64,000 nt of DNA from Lepidodermella squamata (lineage: Eukaryota > Gastrotricha). The position numbers and the translations under genes were made by a program. Where the stretch lies: NCBI GenBank assembly GCA_047495785.1, contig JBLDXI010000073.1, positions 434,001 through 498,000 of the forward strand, read 5' to 3'. Shown one piece after another: positions 34,606-46,107 of this stretch; the first letter of the stretch is position 1; every line of letters starts with the position of its first letter. The notes beneath the pieces are model-generated. The model did not search any database. It saw nothing but the letters and a program-made list of their open reading frames with translations, and was not told the origin of the DNA.

Positions 34606-34719
34606 TAAATATGCGCTTATCATTTAAATTCCAATTAAAGATAAATAAAGAGAAAAGAGAAATGTCATCAATCACTTTTATTGTTTCTTTATTGGATGCT
34701 CGTCTTCAGTCTGAAGTAT

Positions 34720-34950
34720 TCAGAATTTGTTGACTTTGTAACGCATTCTCTCGCTGTCATATACAAGTTCATAACCATCTTTGCGATAGAATTTGAAAGC
34801 AAATTTTCCAGCCTTGAATTTTTCGTCGATTACCCTGATGTGCTTAGCAATAGCTGTTTCGGTGCGCCCTAGACTACTCGACAATCCCGGCTCGTTCTCG
34901 CGAAGGTAAAATTTCAGCGCTGTTGTTGTGCAGCCTTCGATCCTCTTCAC
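34720..34950 (-). other. Small unrecognised frame next to the transposase relic
   Basis: 76 codon open frame, lysine-rich, containing a TETAIAKHIRVIDEKFKAGK segment that could be helical. It points towards the 33230-34605 relic and shares the region between their facing AATAAA hexamers (minus-strand hexamers at 34677-34693). No family recognised. It may be a second open frame of the same dead element or chance. Confidence 0.25.
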
Positions 34951-35165
34951 CCTAACCAGCGAGGTGAAGGCATGGCGCGAATGGTTTTCTTCATCGAATA
35001 TCCACGGTACTTTTTCACGATGAGCGTGATCTGAATTTCAGAAATATTAAATTAGTCGGATATGGCTTTCAGCGCGAGCAGTATAGTTCTGAAGTTTTGT
35101 TTCTAATTTGAATATAGGCCATCGTGAAAATCTAGAAATTTAAACTGCAATTCTTTTTCTTTTAG

Positions 35166-35708
35166 GTATGGAAATTTTGAGTCCGAACGGGATTAACGAT
35201 CAACCTTGCGGGGACCCAAGTCGAAATGCTCTCTGCCAAAATCCAAACGATGTAAGAAAACTTATTGTATGTGACGGTCCCAATAAGTTTTTTTTCCAAA
35301 GATAACTGACGTCCAAGCCATCGGGCCGGCTACTCAAAATTGGGCGGACGCTAAAGTCACATGTGAAACCAGAGGACTAAAACTTGCAATCCTTAGGACA
35401 AGGCCGCTTGTTCAGCAAATGCTGGACCAAGGGAAGGTTGGGTGGATTGGCGGAAAGCGCCCGCCTGGCAATAATTTCTACTGGTCCACGAACGTCGCTG
35501 TCACGCCGAGCAGTGTCATTCCGCCATGGGCTCCAGGCCAGCCTGAAATAAACGATAAAAAGCAATATGAGATGATATTTTTGTAACATTAATCGCTTTT
35601 TTAATCGCAATTTGCGGTAATTCAGGCGTAACGATGGATACGTCGGGTCAAATGACGGTTGAACGGTGCAGCAACGCCAACAATGCGCTATGCGAGTATA
35701 CAAACTGA
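35166..35708 (+). pseudogene. Orphan CTLD exons 21-23 of an EL gene
   Basis: Three consecutive lectin exons survive: 35166-35251 (INDQPC, LCQNP), 35302-35566 (GWIGGKRPPG, NFYWST, WAPGQPE) and 35626-35708 (MDTSGQM, LCEYTN, TGA). Each is open and the first two introns have good borders, but the donor after exon 22 has changed from GT to AT (35567-35568). All EGF exons and the first CTLD1 exon are missing. Directly upstream is the transposase relic. An expressed protein is very unlikely. Confidence 0.8.
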
Positions 35709-36080
35709 ATTGGAAAGCATAGGGGCGATGTCAAAAAACCATTTTCATGAAGAACAACTTCAATGATTAATTGAATTGAATACCCATATAAACTATAAAC
35801 CTCGCGTGCTTTATTACTCTGCTTCGCTCTTAAACCCGCATTCTCAAGTTTCTTGGTTCAAACAGATGATTCTGAGCATAATTTGAATGCAAAAATAAAT
35901 TCCGGGGTTCGCCCATCGCTATTCGGGAATGCAAAATCTACGGAATTTGCTAAAAACTTGCTAAGAACTTGCTAAACTGCGGAAAATGTTTACAATTTCA
36001 CCCACGTTCAGCTTCTCCGACGCGCTCTTTCACGAGGCCTTCCTAAACACTAGAGCAGGATTTTCCCAACATGCTATATC

Positions 36081-36660
36081 TTTGGGCTCCAGGCCGGCTG
36101 GAAATAAACGATAACAGCAATGTGAGATGAACTATTCTAATTTATACATTTTATTAATCGTTGATCACTGCTGTGAAAAGACACTTTCCGTTTATTTTGC
36201 TATGACTTTCGCCCAAATATTCGCCCTTTAACACAGCTCCAAGTTTGTTTAATAGTAAAAATCGTAAAGGTTTTTAGCAGAGTTTGTTCTTATTAATATC
36301 GGATTTTCAAAAGCCAATGGCAAATCGCGAGGTCTCATTTCACTCACAAAGTGGCTAGAGTAGAACTGGCCAAATACGGCGAATTCACGGCCGAATTCTT
36401 CTTCAGCCAAGATAAATAATCTAATTTCATACTTTCCAGGCAAATGAAAAAGCTAGTCGGGAAATTGAAAAACGAATATGCCAAACTAGGCACTTCGGCG
36501 CACAGTTTGCATCAGGTTCACTGCCAATTTTCATCGCGCTTGTTTTTCGAATATTACAGATTCATACAGATGAATTCTGGTTCGTCGACCAGGTTACCGC
36601 TTTGCCAGTTTTACATAAAAATTCACTGTTTCTGAGGTGTCGATTTCCTCGATTAAAAAA
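36081..36660 (+). pseudogene. Duplicated 3' end and flank of an EL2-like gene
   Basis: 36081-36121 is the tail of CTLD2 exon 22 (WAPGRLEIND-like) with its GTGAG donor. The following 500 bp align by eye with the sequence downstream of EL2 (17590-18360), minus the last exon and minus the M1 element. No coding potential. Confidence 0.7.
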
Positions 36661-36825
36661 ATCAAATTATAGAAAAGGTTTCAGCTATTTTGTTGATTCA
36701 TTTTGTTGTTTCTGTTTTTTCCATCTTTTTTATTTTTTACCTTGAAAAATGAAAAACCAACATCCGTAGTATACTTTTATTGCTAGGTGGACAAAAGGTT
36801 TCCTCAGCTGTTTACCACTGGGTTG

Positions 36826-37440
36826 CAGGGAGCTGAGATTTAGTCCTTCGCAACATTCAAGTGATTGATAAAAGAAATTTGACTCACGCGCCGTGCAATC
36901 TGATCCTGCCCAGCCTACCGGACAGCTACAGGTATGCAAGTCCTATGCAAGTCCCCACGTTACATAAAACTTTAACACAGAAAAATGATTGTTATTAACC
37001 ACTGAAATTCCGAAGAACCTACTGCTGCAGCCAATGCAAGACCCGCCATTTTGATACGGGTTCTTCGAGCAAGCGGCTAAATGAGAGAACTAGAATGATT
37101 TGAAGCCTCAAACATCCTTTCTCTCACATATGCCATAGTTCGGACCCATCCACCGTTCGAAGTAGTTGCATTTGTTAGAGCTAACGCAAGTTCGCCCATT
37201 TTGACAAAGAAGGTCATCAAAGTTAGCTAGTAATCGAGAAATTTTAAAGCTTCTCGAAATAGGTGTTTTTCCATTACGGATATCGCAAATAAAAGAACAG
37301 TCAAATTCGCACTCATGTTTTGCCGTTTGCCTTTTGTGGTTGGCATCGTACGCAATGTTTTAATCGTTGTTTTTTCACAAACAACGGCTGAGTTTCTAAA
37401 CAGTTGAGAAAGTCAGTTCGGAAAACCTTTTGTCCACTTT
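36826..37440 (-). pseudogene. Inverted relic of EL exons 4-8 and upstream flank
   Basis: Read on the minus strand from the right: 5' flank like that of EL3 (37440-37300), the end of exon 4 (~37293-37280), exon 5 with errors (~37226-37128), a deleted exon 6 (~37080-37025), the end of exon 7 with donor ([12 protein letters not shown], 36940-36896) and the acceptor and first codons of exon 8 (36842-36826). Exons 1-3 are missing. Confidence 0.75.
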
Positions 37441-38190
37441 GCAATTAGATTAAAGACGATAGGAGGATGAATATAGGATGAAATTAGATGAACATAGGAG
37501 GATGAAATGGCTGAATCAGAGCTTTGCTTCCACAAGCTGTCGTTCACGTGGTGCTAAGCCGGCCCCTGGCTCGCATTTTTCTCAGGTGTATGGAATTAGC
37601 TAACAAGCTGCCCTTGGGATAACGAATAAGCTAAACAGTATGGACGGTAGCTGGCCTTCAGGCGAATATTTTCCGCTATCCGCTACAAAGCTCCCAGATA
37701 TTGTATACTATTTCAGTTATAGCGACAGTGTCGAAAGGCGAGAGTTTTTATTTTTCCTTTAAATTTTAATCCAATCAGATACCAATCAGAATCAGAAAAT
37801 ATACAATACCTGATATTTTCATCTCAGAAATTAAAGACTCAGCCTCCTAGGCCGCTTGCGATGATGCTTTTGTGTGCCTATCAGGCCCATTAGCTATTAG
37901 CGCTAGTAAACTAATATTCGTTGATGAACAAAAAAATGTGAGTGAGAAAAAATATCGCATAACGCAGCACGCATGGAAAATTCGTGAGGAGCCTCTTTAC
38001 TAAATAAAACAAACTAAGGATGAAATTAAAAACATGAGAACAACATGGGTTCAAGTGAATATAGCACTTTCGCGCTTTGTGCGGTCAATTACGTGAGCGT
38101 TCATCTCCTTCAACCACCGGTATGTATAGTGGTTTAGCTCTTAACAACCAGCCGACCGCGCTTACGTTTGTGTCACATTAGCCGGGAGCA

Positions 38191-38197
38191 TATAAAA
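38191..38197 (+). promoter_or_regulatory. TATA box candidate of the EL5 copies
   Basis: TATAAAA inside GGGAGCATATAAAATAC, 81 bp before the ATG at 38272. The identical site of copy 2 is at 40063-40069, before the ATG at 40144. EL2 has GGGAGCATATATAAT at the same distance. Confidence 0.6.
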
Positions 38198-38271
38198 TAC
38201 AACAGAAAAAGTGTTGAATTCAACATTGGGCAAATTTGTTTAAGGATTGCTCAGGTCAATTTCTGCATAAC

Positions 38272-39527
38272 ATGACGCTGATACTATTCCTACTCTATGG
38301 TAATATCCTGAAATCACTTCATCAAATCATTCGGCTTGTTCCTCAAAGGTCTGTATGGGTCGAGCTTGGGATGTACGCCGAACGAATCTCAGAAGAAAAG
38401 CGCGGTAAATGATGGCGCTCGAATTGTAGCCCATCTCATGAAACTATTTTCCTAACCAGCTTTGGTGCTCGAATGGGGGAACTTTCGACTCGGCAAGCGG
38501 TTCTTGCATTTGCCCGCCTGGGTATGGCGGTTCCCAGTGCGAAAAATGTACGCAACTATCTTACGGAGATTCAACGTGCTAGTTTTTCCCGTTCGTCTCA
38601 TAGTTACGTGCCCCAATTGTCTCAACGGAGCAAGTTGCAGCGGCCCGAACAAATGTAGCTGCGCTTCAGGCTGGTCCGGCCAGAACTGCGAAACTTGTAA
38701 TGGAAATTAATCACTTATTGCCGTTAATATTCATCAATAACTAGCTAACTGCGTTGACCTACCCTGTCAAAATGGCGGAACTTGCGTCGGCGCTAACAAA
38801 TGCAACTGCACAGATCGGTGGATGGGTCTAAACTGTGGCACCTGTAAGAACAGGGTTCTTCAAGGTTTAAAAGTGACTTTAATTAGTCTGATTCAGCTGC
38901 TTGCTCGAAGAACCCATGCAAAAACGGTGGGACGTGCATTGGCTACAGCCTTTGTTCTTGCTCGACTGGCTACTCCGGTTCCGACTGCGGCAGTGGGTCA
39001 TTTCAAAATTCGAAGAATGATTATCCTCCTTGTGTATTCAAGTTTTCTGCAATCCGCCCTGTGCAAATGGTGGAATATGCCGAGCCGGTAATACATGTAG
39101 CTGCCCTGTTGGCTGGGCAGGATCGGATTGTACGACGCGTTAGTGCTATACAGAAATGCTGTAATTGATCTCATGAAAAAATTGAATCGCTATTCCACAG
39201 CTTCGTGCAACCCTGCGTGTCAAAATGGCGGGTCATGTACGAGCCAACTGACTTGCACTTGCCCTGATGGCTACACGGGCCTTACATGTGGAGTCTGTAC
39301 GTCGAAATAATTGTTGCCTCCCTCTCGTGAATGCTAACATTTCCCTTCAGTTACCTGTTCTCAGACTTGTGCGAACGGCGGTAGATGCTCGGGGCCGAAT
39401 ACTTGCACGTGCGCCGATGGTTGGACTGGAAAGGATTGTACCACACGTATTTGCCTTCGATCATTGTGTTAGTTCCTCTCAGCCCGAATCAATTTCAGCC
39501 ACATGCTCGCCGGCGTGTGCCAATGGC
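38272..39527 (+). pseudogene. EL5 partial copy: exons 1-9 and a cut exon 10
   Basis: Exons 38272-38299, 38349-38404, 38460-38547, 38604-38696, 38745-38843, 38897-38992, 39043-39138, 39201-39296, 39351-39446, and exon 10 from 39499, cut at 39527 after SPACANG. All nine complete exons are open and have splice sites. If exon 10 is used, the reading continues into the upstream flank of copy 2 and stops at 39641. If exon 9 instead splices to exon 2 of the second copy (same phase 1), the reading stays in frame into EL5. So this may be a dead 5' duplicate, the front part of a larger EL5 gene, or an assembly artefact. Confidence 0.75.
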
Positions 39528-40143
39528 CTTCAGGCGAATATTTTCCGCTATCCGCTACAAAGCTCCCAGATATTGTATACTATTTCAGTTATAGCGACAG
39601 TGTCGAAAGGCGAGAGTTTTTATTTTTCCTTTAAATTTTAATCCAATCAGATACCAATCAGAATCAGAAAATATACAATACCTGATATTTTCATCTCAGA
39701 AATTAAAGACTCAGCCTCCTAGGCCGCTTGCGATGATGCTTTTGTGTGCCTATCAGGCCCATTAGCTATTAGCGCTAGTAAACTAATATTCGTTGATGAA
39801 CAAAAAAATGTGAGTGAGAAAAAATATCGCATAACGCAGCACGCATGGAAAATTCGTGAGGAGCCTCTTTACTAAATAAAACAAACTAAGGATGAAATTA
39901 AAAACATGAGAACAACATGGGTTCAAGTGAATATAGCACTTTCGCGCTTTGTGCGGTCAATTACGTGAGCGTTCATCTCCTTCAACCACCGGTATGTATA
40001 GTGGTTTAGCTCTTAACAACCAGCCGACCGCGCTTACGTTTGTGTCACATTAGCCGGGAGCATATAAAATACAACAGAAAAAGTGTTGAATTCAACATTG
40101 GGCAAATTTGTTTAAGGATTGCTCAGGTCAATTTCTGCATAAC

Positions 40144-43100
40144 ATGACGCTGATACTATTCCTACTCTATGGTAATATCCTGAAATCACTTCATCAAATC
40201 ATTCGGCTTGTTCCTCAAAGGTCTGTATGGGTCGAGCTTGGGATGTACGCCGAACGAATCTCAGAAGAAAAGCGCGGTAAATGATGGCGCTCGAATTGTA
40301 GCCCATCTCATGAAACTATTTTCCTAACCAGCTTTGGTGCTCGAATGGGGGAACTTTCGACTCGGCAAGCGGTTCTTGCATTTGCCCGCCTGGGTATGGC
40401 GGTTCCCAGTGCGAAAAATGTACGCAACTATCTTACGGAGATTCAACGTGCTAGTTTTTCCCGTTCGTCTCATAGTTACGTGCCCCAATTGTCTCAACGG
40501 AGCAAGTTGCAGCGGCCCGAACAAATGTAGCTGCGCTTCAGGCTGGTCCGGCCAGAACTGCGAAACTTGTAATGGAAATTAATCACTTATTGCCGTTAAT
40601 ATTCATCAATAACTAGCTAACTGCGTTGACCTACCCTGTCAAAATGGCGGAACTTGCGTCGGCGCTAACAAATGCAACTGCACAGATCGGTGGATGGGTC
40701 TAAACTGTGGCACCTGTAAGAACAGGGTTCTTCAAGGTTTAAAAGTGACTTTAATTAGTCTGATTCAGCTGCTTGCTCGAAGAACCCATGCAAAAACGGT
40801 GGGACGTGCATTGGCTACAGCCTTTGTTCTTGCTCGACTGGCTACTCCGGTTCCGACTGCGGCAGTGGGTCATTTCAAAATTCGAAGAATGATTATCCTC
40901 CTTGTGTATTCAAGTTTTCTGCAATCCGCCCTGTGCAAATGGTGGAATATGCCGAGCCGGTAATACATGTAGCTGCCCTGTTGGCTGGGCAGGATCGGAT
41001 TGTACGACGCGTTAGTGCTATACAGAAATGCTGTAATTGATCTCATGAAAAAATTGAATCGCTATTCCACAGCTTCGTGCAACCCTGCGTGTCAAAATGG
41101 CGGGTCATGTACGAGCCAACTGACTTGCACTTGCCCTGATGGCTACACGGGCCTTACATGTGGAGTCTGTACGTCGAAATAATTGTTGCCTCCCTCTCGT
41201 GAATGCTAACATTTCCCTTCAGTTACCTGTTCTCAGACTTGTGCGAACGGCGGTAGATGCTCGGGGCCGAATACTTGCACGTGCGCCGATGGTTGGACTG
41301 GAAAGGATTGTACCACACGTATTTGCCTTCGATCATTGTGTTAGTTCCTCTCAGCCCGAATCAATTTCAGCCACATGCTCGCCGGCGTGTGCCAATGGCG
41401 TTTGCAAAGCTGATAAAACTTGCGACTGTACTGGAACTGGTTACACTGGAACTCGGTGTGAAACTGGTACGTTTAATCTATGCTTTGCGATCAAATCATC
41501 TTTAATTATATGGAAATTCCGGTGTAAACGATCATTTCCCCTTGTTTTTGCAGCCGTGTGCTCCCCTGCTTGCGTAAACGGCGGAGGTTGTTCGAGACCG
41601 AACACCTGCTCATGCATCAACGGTTACACTGGGCCTACCTGTTCAATCTGTTTGTGATTTTGGTTGCCATTGAAATTTCAGGCTATATTAACTACTAATT
41701 CTACAGCATCTTGCTCGCCTGCTTGCTTGAATGGCGGAACCTGCAACGGCAATAAGTGCACATGTGCCCCTGGTTGGACAGGAAATGATTGCTCTATTCG
41801 TGAGTCTTCTTTTCAAATATCCCAATATCCTAATAGCCTCCAGACATTTTTTAAAACATTTTGAAATATTACTCTGTTTTGAAAGCTTTACATCACAACA
41901 AATTTGCTTTGTTTCTTTTTATGCGAAATTTCCCATTCATGCAACAAAAGCAAAGACCTCTCTTGGTCTTATACCGGGGTTCATTATGATAGCATTATCT
42001 CATGTAATAACGTGTATTCATTAATATTGCAGCTACTTGCACGCCGGCTTGTCAAAATGGCGGCACCTGCCTCGGTGGCAACGTATGCAAATGCTCGAAT
42101 GGCTACACAGGCTCAACGTGCTCAGATGGTATTGCAATAACAGACAAGTTGTTGGCAGCTTTTAATGATGATTTTCTCATGACGCAGCCGTGTGCACTCC
42201 AACGTGCAAAAATAATGGCCGCTGCACTGCGACAAATCTGTGCGCTTGCGACTCCGGATGGACTGGATCGGATTGCTCAACTTGTAAATCCTATATTCAA
42301 TTCCTCTGATAAATTTAATATTTTCCAACTCCTGAAGCGGCTTGCTCATCGCCCTGCTTGAACGGAGGAGCTTGTTCAGGAACGAACAAGTGTACTTGCG
42401 TTAATGGATACACTGGGGCAACGTGTGCTGCATGTGAGTCATCGCTTCATCGTTATTGCCCGTCCATCTAATACCCATCCTTGTCACCAGATACGTGCTC
42501 CCAGACTTGCAAAAATGGAGGTGTCTGCATATCCCCAGACAAGTGCAGCTGTGGTGATCAATGGACCGGAATCGACTGTAGCATTCGTAAGTTGAGATGA
42601 TTATTTTTTAAATTCTGAGGATAAAATTATGGCTGCAAATAATCAATTTTACTACAACTTTTCGCTGGAATATGCTTATCGAATATGCTGAATATAAAAT
42701 ATCATTGTCATTTCAGCCACGTGTACTCCAGCCTGTGCGAATGGCGGCATTTGCTCCTACGTCAACCTGTGTACCTGCGTGAACAACTACTACGGCTCGC
42801 GCTGCACGCAATGTGAGATTAGCAATAATTCGATTACATCCATACAACATATGCTTTGTTCTTCAGTTTCCTGCATTAAAACTTGTCAGAATGGTGGCAC
42901 CTGTACAGCCCCAAACACCTGCACTTGCGCTACTGGATGGAAAGGAGATGACTGCACTACACGTAAGGAGCTCATTTCAAAGCTTGGGCCAATCAACAAA
43001 CTTTTCAAACTTTTCCTAGCGATTTGTAATTCTCCGTGCCAGAATGGAGGAACTTGTATAGCTCCGAACACGTGCAAGTGCGACTCAGGATGGAGAGGGG

Positions 43101-44024
43101 CTACTTGCTCTCAGAGTAAGGAGTTTTATCAAGGGAAAACAATGGTGATACTTGATTCTACCCTACAGCTAAGTACTATCTCTACGGGTCCCAAGATACT
43201 TTTCGCGTCACTACGACTGGTTGCGAGACTCCAACTAGCCGCGCTGCTGTAATTTACTCGCAGAGCGAATGGGAGAAGGCGAAGATTAGCCTGGGGACAA
43301 GGAGTAAAGTTTGGATTGCACTATCGGCCGGTTTTCGTTGGATATACGATAACTCTCATGTTGAACTGTCAGATGCCTGGGGAAGTGGTGAGCCAAATGG
43401 CGACGGCAGTTGTAAGTTTTCAAGATGCCGCTGTCTCTTTTTTCACTCGCTTGCGTATACTGCAGGTATGGAAATAATAGCAAACTTCAATGGTCTTAAT
43501 GATTACGGTTGCACCCGAACTAGAGGCGTGGCAATCTGCCAGGACCCGGGCAATGTGAGAAAATTAGATTTAAAAGTAAAATAAGCCCGATTTTCGTCTA
43601 CCAGGTGAATGCCATAACATATTTGCAAAACACTTTTACTTGGGACGATGCAAAAGCTGCATGTGAATCAAATGGGCTGCGACTAGCTGTGGTTAAGACA
43701 ACGCCACTGGCTCGGTCGATAGCCAGCGCCCTGTACGCGTTACCTGGGCAGGCAGGATGGATCGGTGGCCGCCGCCCAGAAGGCACTAATTTCTACTGGT
43801 CGACAGGCGCCACGGTCACGCCGAGCAATGTCATTCCGCCATGGGCTCCAGGCCAGCCTGAAATCGACGTCACCAAGCAATGTGAGCTGATAATTTACCT
43901 GTAATAGTCGTCTTTTTCAACATAAATTTCCCGTTATTCAGGTGTGAATATTGACACATCAGGCCAAATGACAGTCGAAGGGTGCGGCTCCACGTACGAT
44001 TGTCTATGCGAGTATACAGCTTAA
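40144..44024 (+). CDS. EL5: secreted 17-EGF, double C-type-lectin-like protein with an EPN site
   Basis: 23 exons: 40144-40171, 40221-40276, 40332-40419, 40476-40568, 40617-40715, 40769-40864, 40915-41010, 41073-41168, 41223-41318, 41371-41466, 41554-41649, 41707-41799, 42033-42128, 42188-42283, 42338-42433, 42491-42586, 42717-42812, 42867-42962, 43020-43115, 43169-43411, 43466-43554, 43605-43881, 43942-44024. Total 2,397 nt, 798 aa. Signal peptide MTLILFLLYG; 17 EGF modules to ~568; exon 14 has one extra codon (CKNNGRC). CTLD1 569-679 carries GEPNGDG (EPN at 43390-43398) and LNDYGC, so the usual mannose-type calcium ligands are all present, unlike its sisters with EPS. CTLD2 680-798 has WIGGRRPEG, WAPGQPE and LCEYTA. 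Intron 10 has a GT donor; the exon 11 donor GTTTGT is weak. Calcium-dependent sugar binding by CTLD1 is a reasonable inference. Confidence 0.9.
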
Positions 44025-44109
44025 AACGGGAATACAGCTTGGAGACACTGGAAATCAGCTTCAACAGCTCGTTGCCTAAAAACAAAGACAGTTACAGCCT
44101 CCGATTTTA

Positions 44110-44115
44110 AATAAA
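44110..44115 (+). terminator. Probable EL5 poly(A) signal
   Basis: AATAAA 86 bp after the EL5 stop codon. Confidence 0.6.
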
Positions 44116-46107
44116 TCCTGATCAATTTTAAAATGGAGATCTCTAGAAATAATCACTAGAGTTGAGAGCGAAATCGTTACGCTCTGTGATGTTTTCGTAC
44201 CGTGATTTGAAATGTTGCGTCCCAGGTCGGATAATCTGGATCCTTGACTTAAAATGGGGAAATATTGGGGAACAATTTACTGAGAAATCATTGAATTCAG
44301 TACCATATTGTTTCAATCAGTTCCAAGTCCTCATATTGATACTCTATAACTCTAACCCAACCCTGACCAGTCAACTGAGAGCTTAGCCGGCAGTAGCTTA
44401 AGGTTTAAGTAACTTATACTTCGACTGGAAATGCTCCAGGCCTTATTGAAAATGTTTTGAAACGTGGGTTATCCAGCCAGGGACGCCCGGTCGACGAAGT
44501 AGGGACGATCCCTGACATCTCCCGGCATCTTCTTGACTGATTTGGTACCGCATTAGGATTTTCTCCTTGACATTCACCTGAAATTAGCAGAAGCAACCTG
44601 CAGTGGATAAATAATAGATTAGGATGCTCGAGGTTATGGGATTGCTTGAGGGAACGTTTTTGTTGTTCCATCTGACTAAATACTTTCCCACTCTCTGTTT
44701 TTCGTGCCTCAACCTCTCGAGGTTGGTGAGCCTACAAGTAATAACTAGTACCCAGCTCAAGAAGGTTAAGGCATTAAATAGCATTAAGCATATTTAAAAT
44801 GAGCAGCAAATTTGAAAACTTATGCATACAACGTAATATCCGACTTTTGAGACTTTAAACGAACAATAGGAGGGGTTTCCTACAATGCAGTCGTTCATCA
44901 CATGACTTTTTCAAGTGCGAAACTGCTATTCTATTCCTTTTCCAAAATTCATCGGTAAAACATACTTATTTGAAAGCCATCAGACTCCTATGTGCATCCG
45001 CGTCCTTAACAGAGCCGTGTTGGCGTGAAGCTGGTTGCCTAATCTGTAAACTTGAGCTCAATGCCCGAGCATTTGAACAAAAGGGAAATTTTCGCGTGCT
45101 ATTGTTTTTCTCTCCTTGAGAAGTGTTAAGCTTAAAGAAATTTTTCGTCCTGTCTGGCAGTGGCGTCGGCGTGCTCATCTGATAATTAAGAATCGCCGCC
45201 GGCCTGATCTTTAATATTTTTAAACAATAGGCTGGCGGCGGCGCTTGACTATAAGCTGAGCTCGAAATGGCAATTACTGATGCAATTAAGGGCAATATTT
45301 GCGCCAACGACGTCGGACAACTCGTGATTAGCACTTGAGAGAAATAACGTTATGGAGACTCCACTCAAGGAAAATGTTGTTAACTGTTAAGGCAAAGACG
45401 AAAATCGATGATTTACGATCAAGGCAAAAAATGAGCAAAAAATCGTCGCTTACACAAATTAAATCGCCATTTTTGAGCCACCCGCAATTACGCACTAGAG
45501 AATGACCAGTCGCAGGCTAACTTTACCGGTTTTCACCTTGTTAGACTCAACTAATCTCAAACCTAAATACATATTTAATCATTTGATTCGTTTCTTTCCG
45601 GAGGTCTAATAGAGGGGGGGGCATGGCTGGTTTTGCAGTCACAGCGACTGTCAGGGCGGGGTAATGCGAAAGTGGAAAGATCAAAACCTAACACCTACTC
45701 AGGCTTGAGAAGATTCTGCGTTTGATTTTTTTATACAACCGAAACAATTCAAGCTGATTAGCGCTTAGCTTGCCGTCTTTCTTCAATTTAAAACGCGAAT
45801 CAATGCAGTTTCATTGTCTCGATTCGAGGGGTTAATTTATTCATGCTTATAATCCACCATTAAAAATATACTTCGAATAATAATTGTAGGCTTTGATAAT
45901 ATACCGGGGTTTATTATTATGGTATCATCAATTTTAATGACCTTCCTTATTTATTATCCGTATTTAAAAGGATTAGCAGCATCCAAACATCTCTTCCATT
46001 CAAAAGTGAAGCTTTCCATTAAAAACAAGGAACTTTTTGTATTTACGATAATAAACCAGGGTTTATTACAATAGCATCATCTCTCTCTTAACTGCGTGTA
46101 TACATGT
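44116..46107. other. Intergenic, no complete gene seen
   Basis: The 122 codon minus-strand frame at 44966-45334 has no recognised domain and no splice context. Two copies of the intron 12 block stand at ~45898-45930 and ~46050-46080, so the relic downstream once had a repeated intron 12. Confidence 0.45.

Larger units (their letters stand above)
37652..41399 (+). repeat. 1,872 bp direct tandem duplication (two adjacent copies)
   Basis: 37652-39527 recurs at 39524-41399. All blocks compared by eye, both exons and introns, are identical with a constant offset of 1,872. The junction is TGGC: copy 1 breaks inside EL5 exon 10 and passes straight into the upstream flank of copy 2. It contains promoter, exons 1-9 and the start of exon 10. 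Confidence 0.9.

Noticed and set aside
44966-45334. 122 codon minus-strand open frame between EL5 and the LINE relic
   Set aside because: No domain, no promoter or splice context, and no repeat of the frame elsewhere in the window; likely chance.
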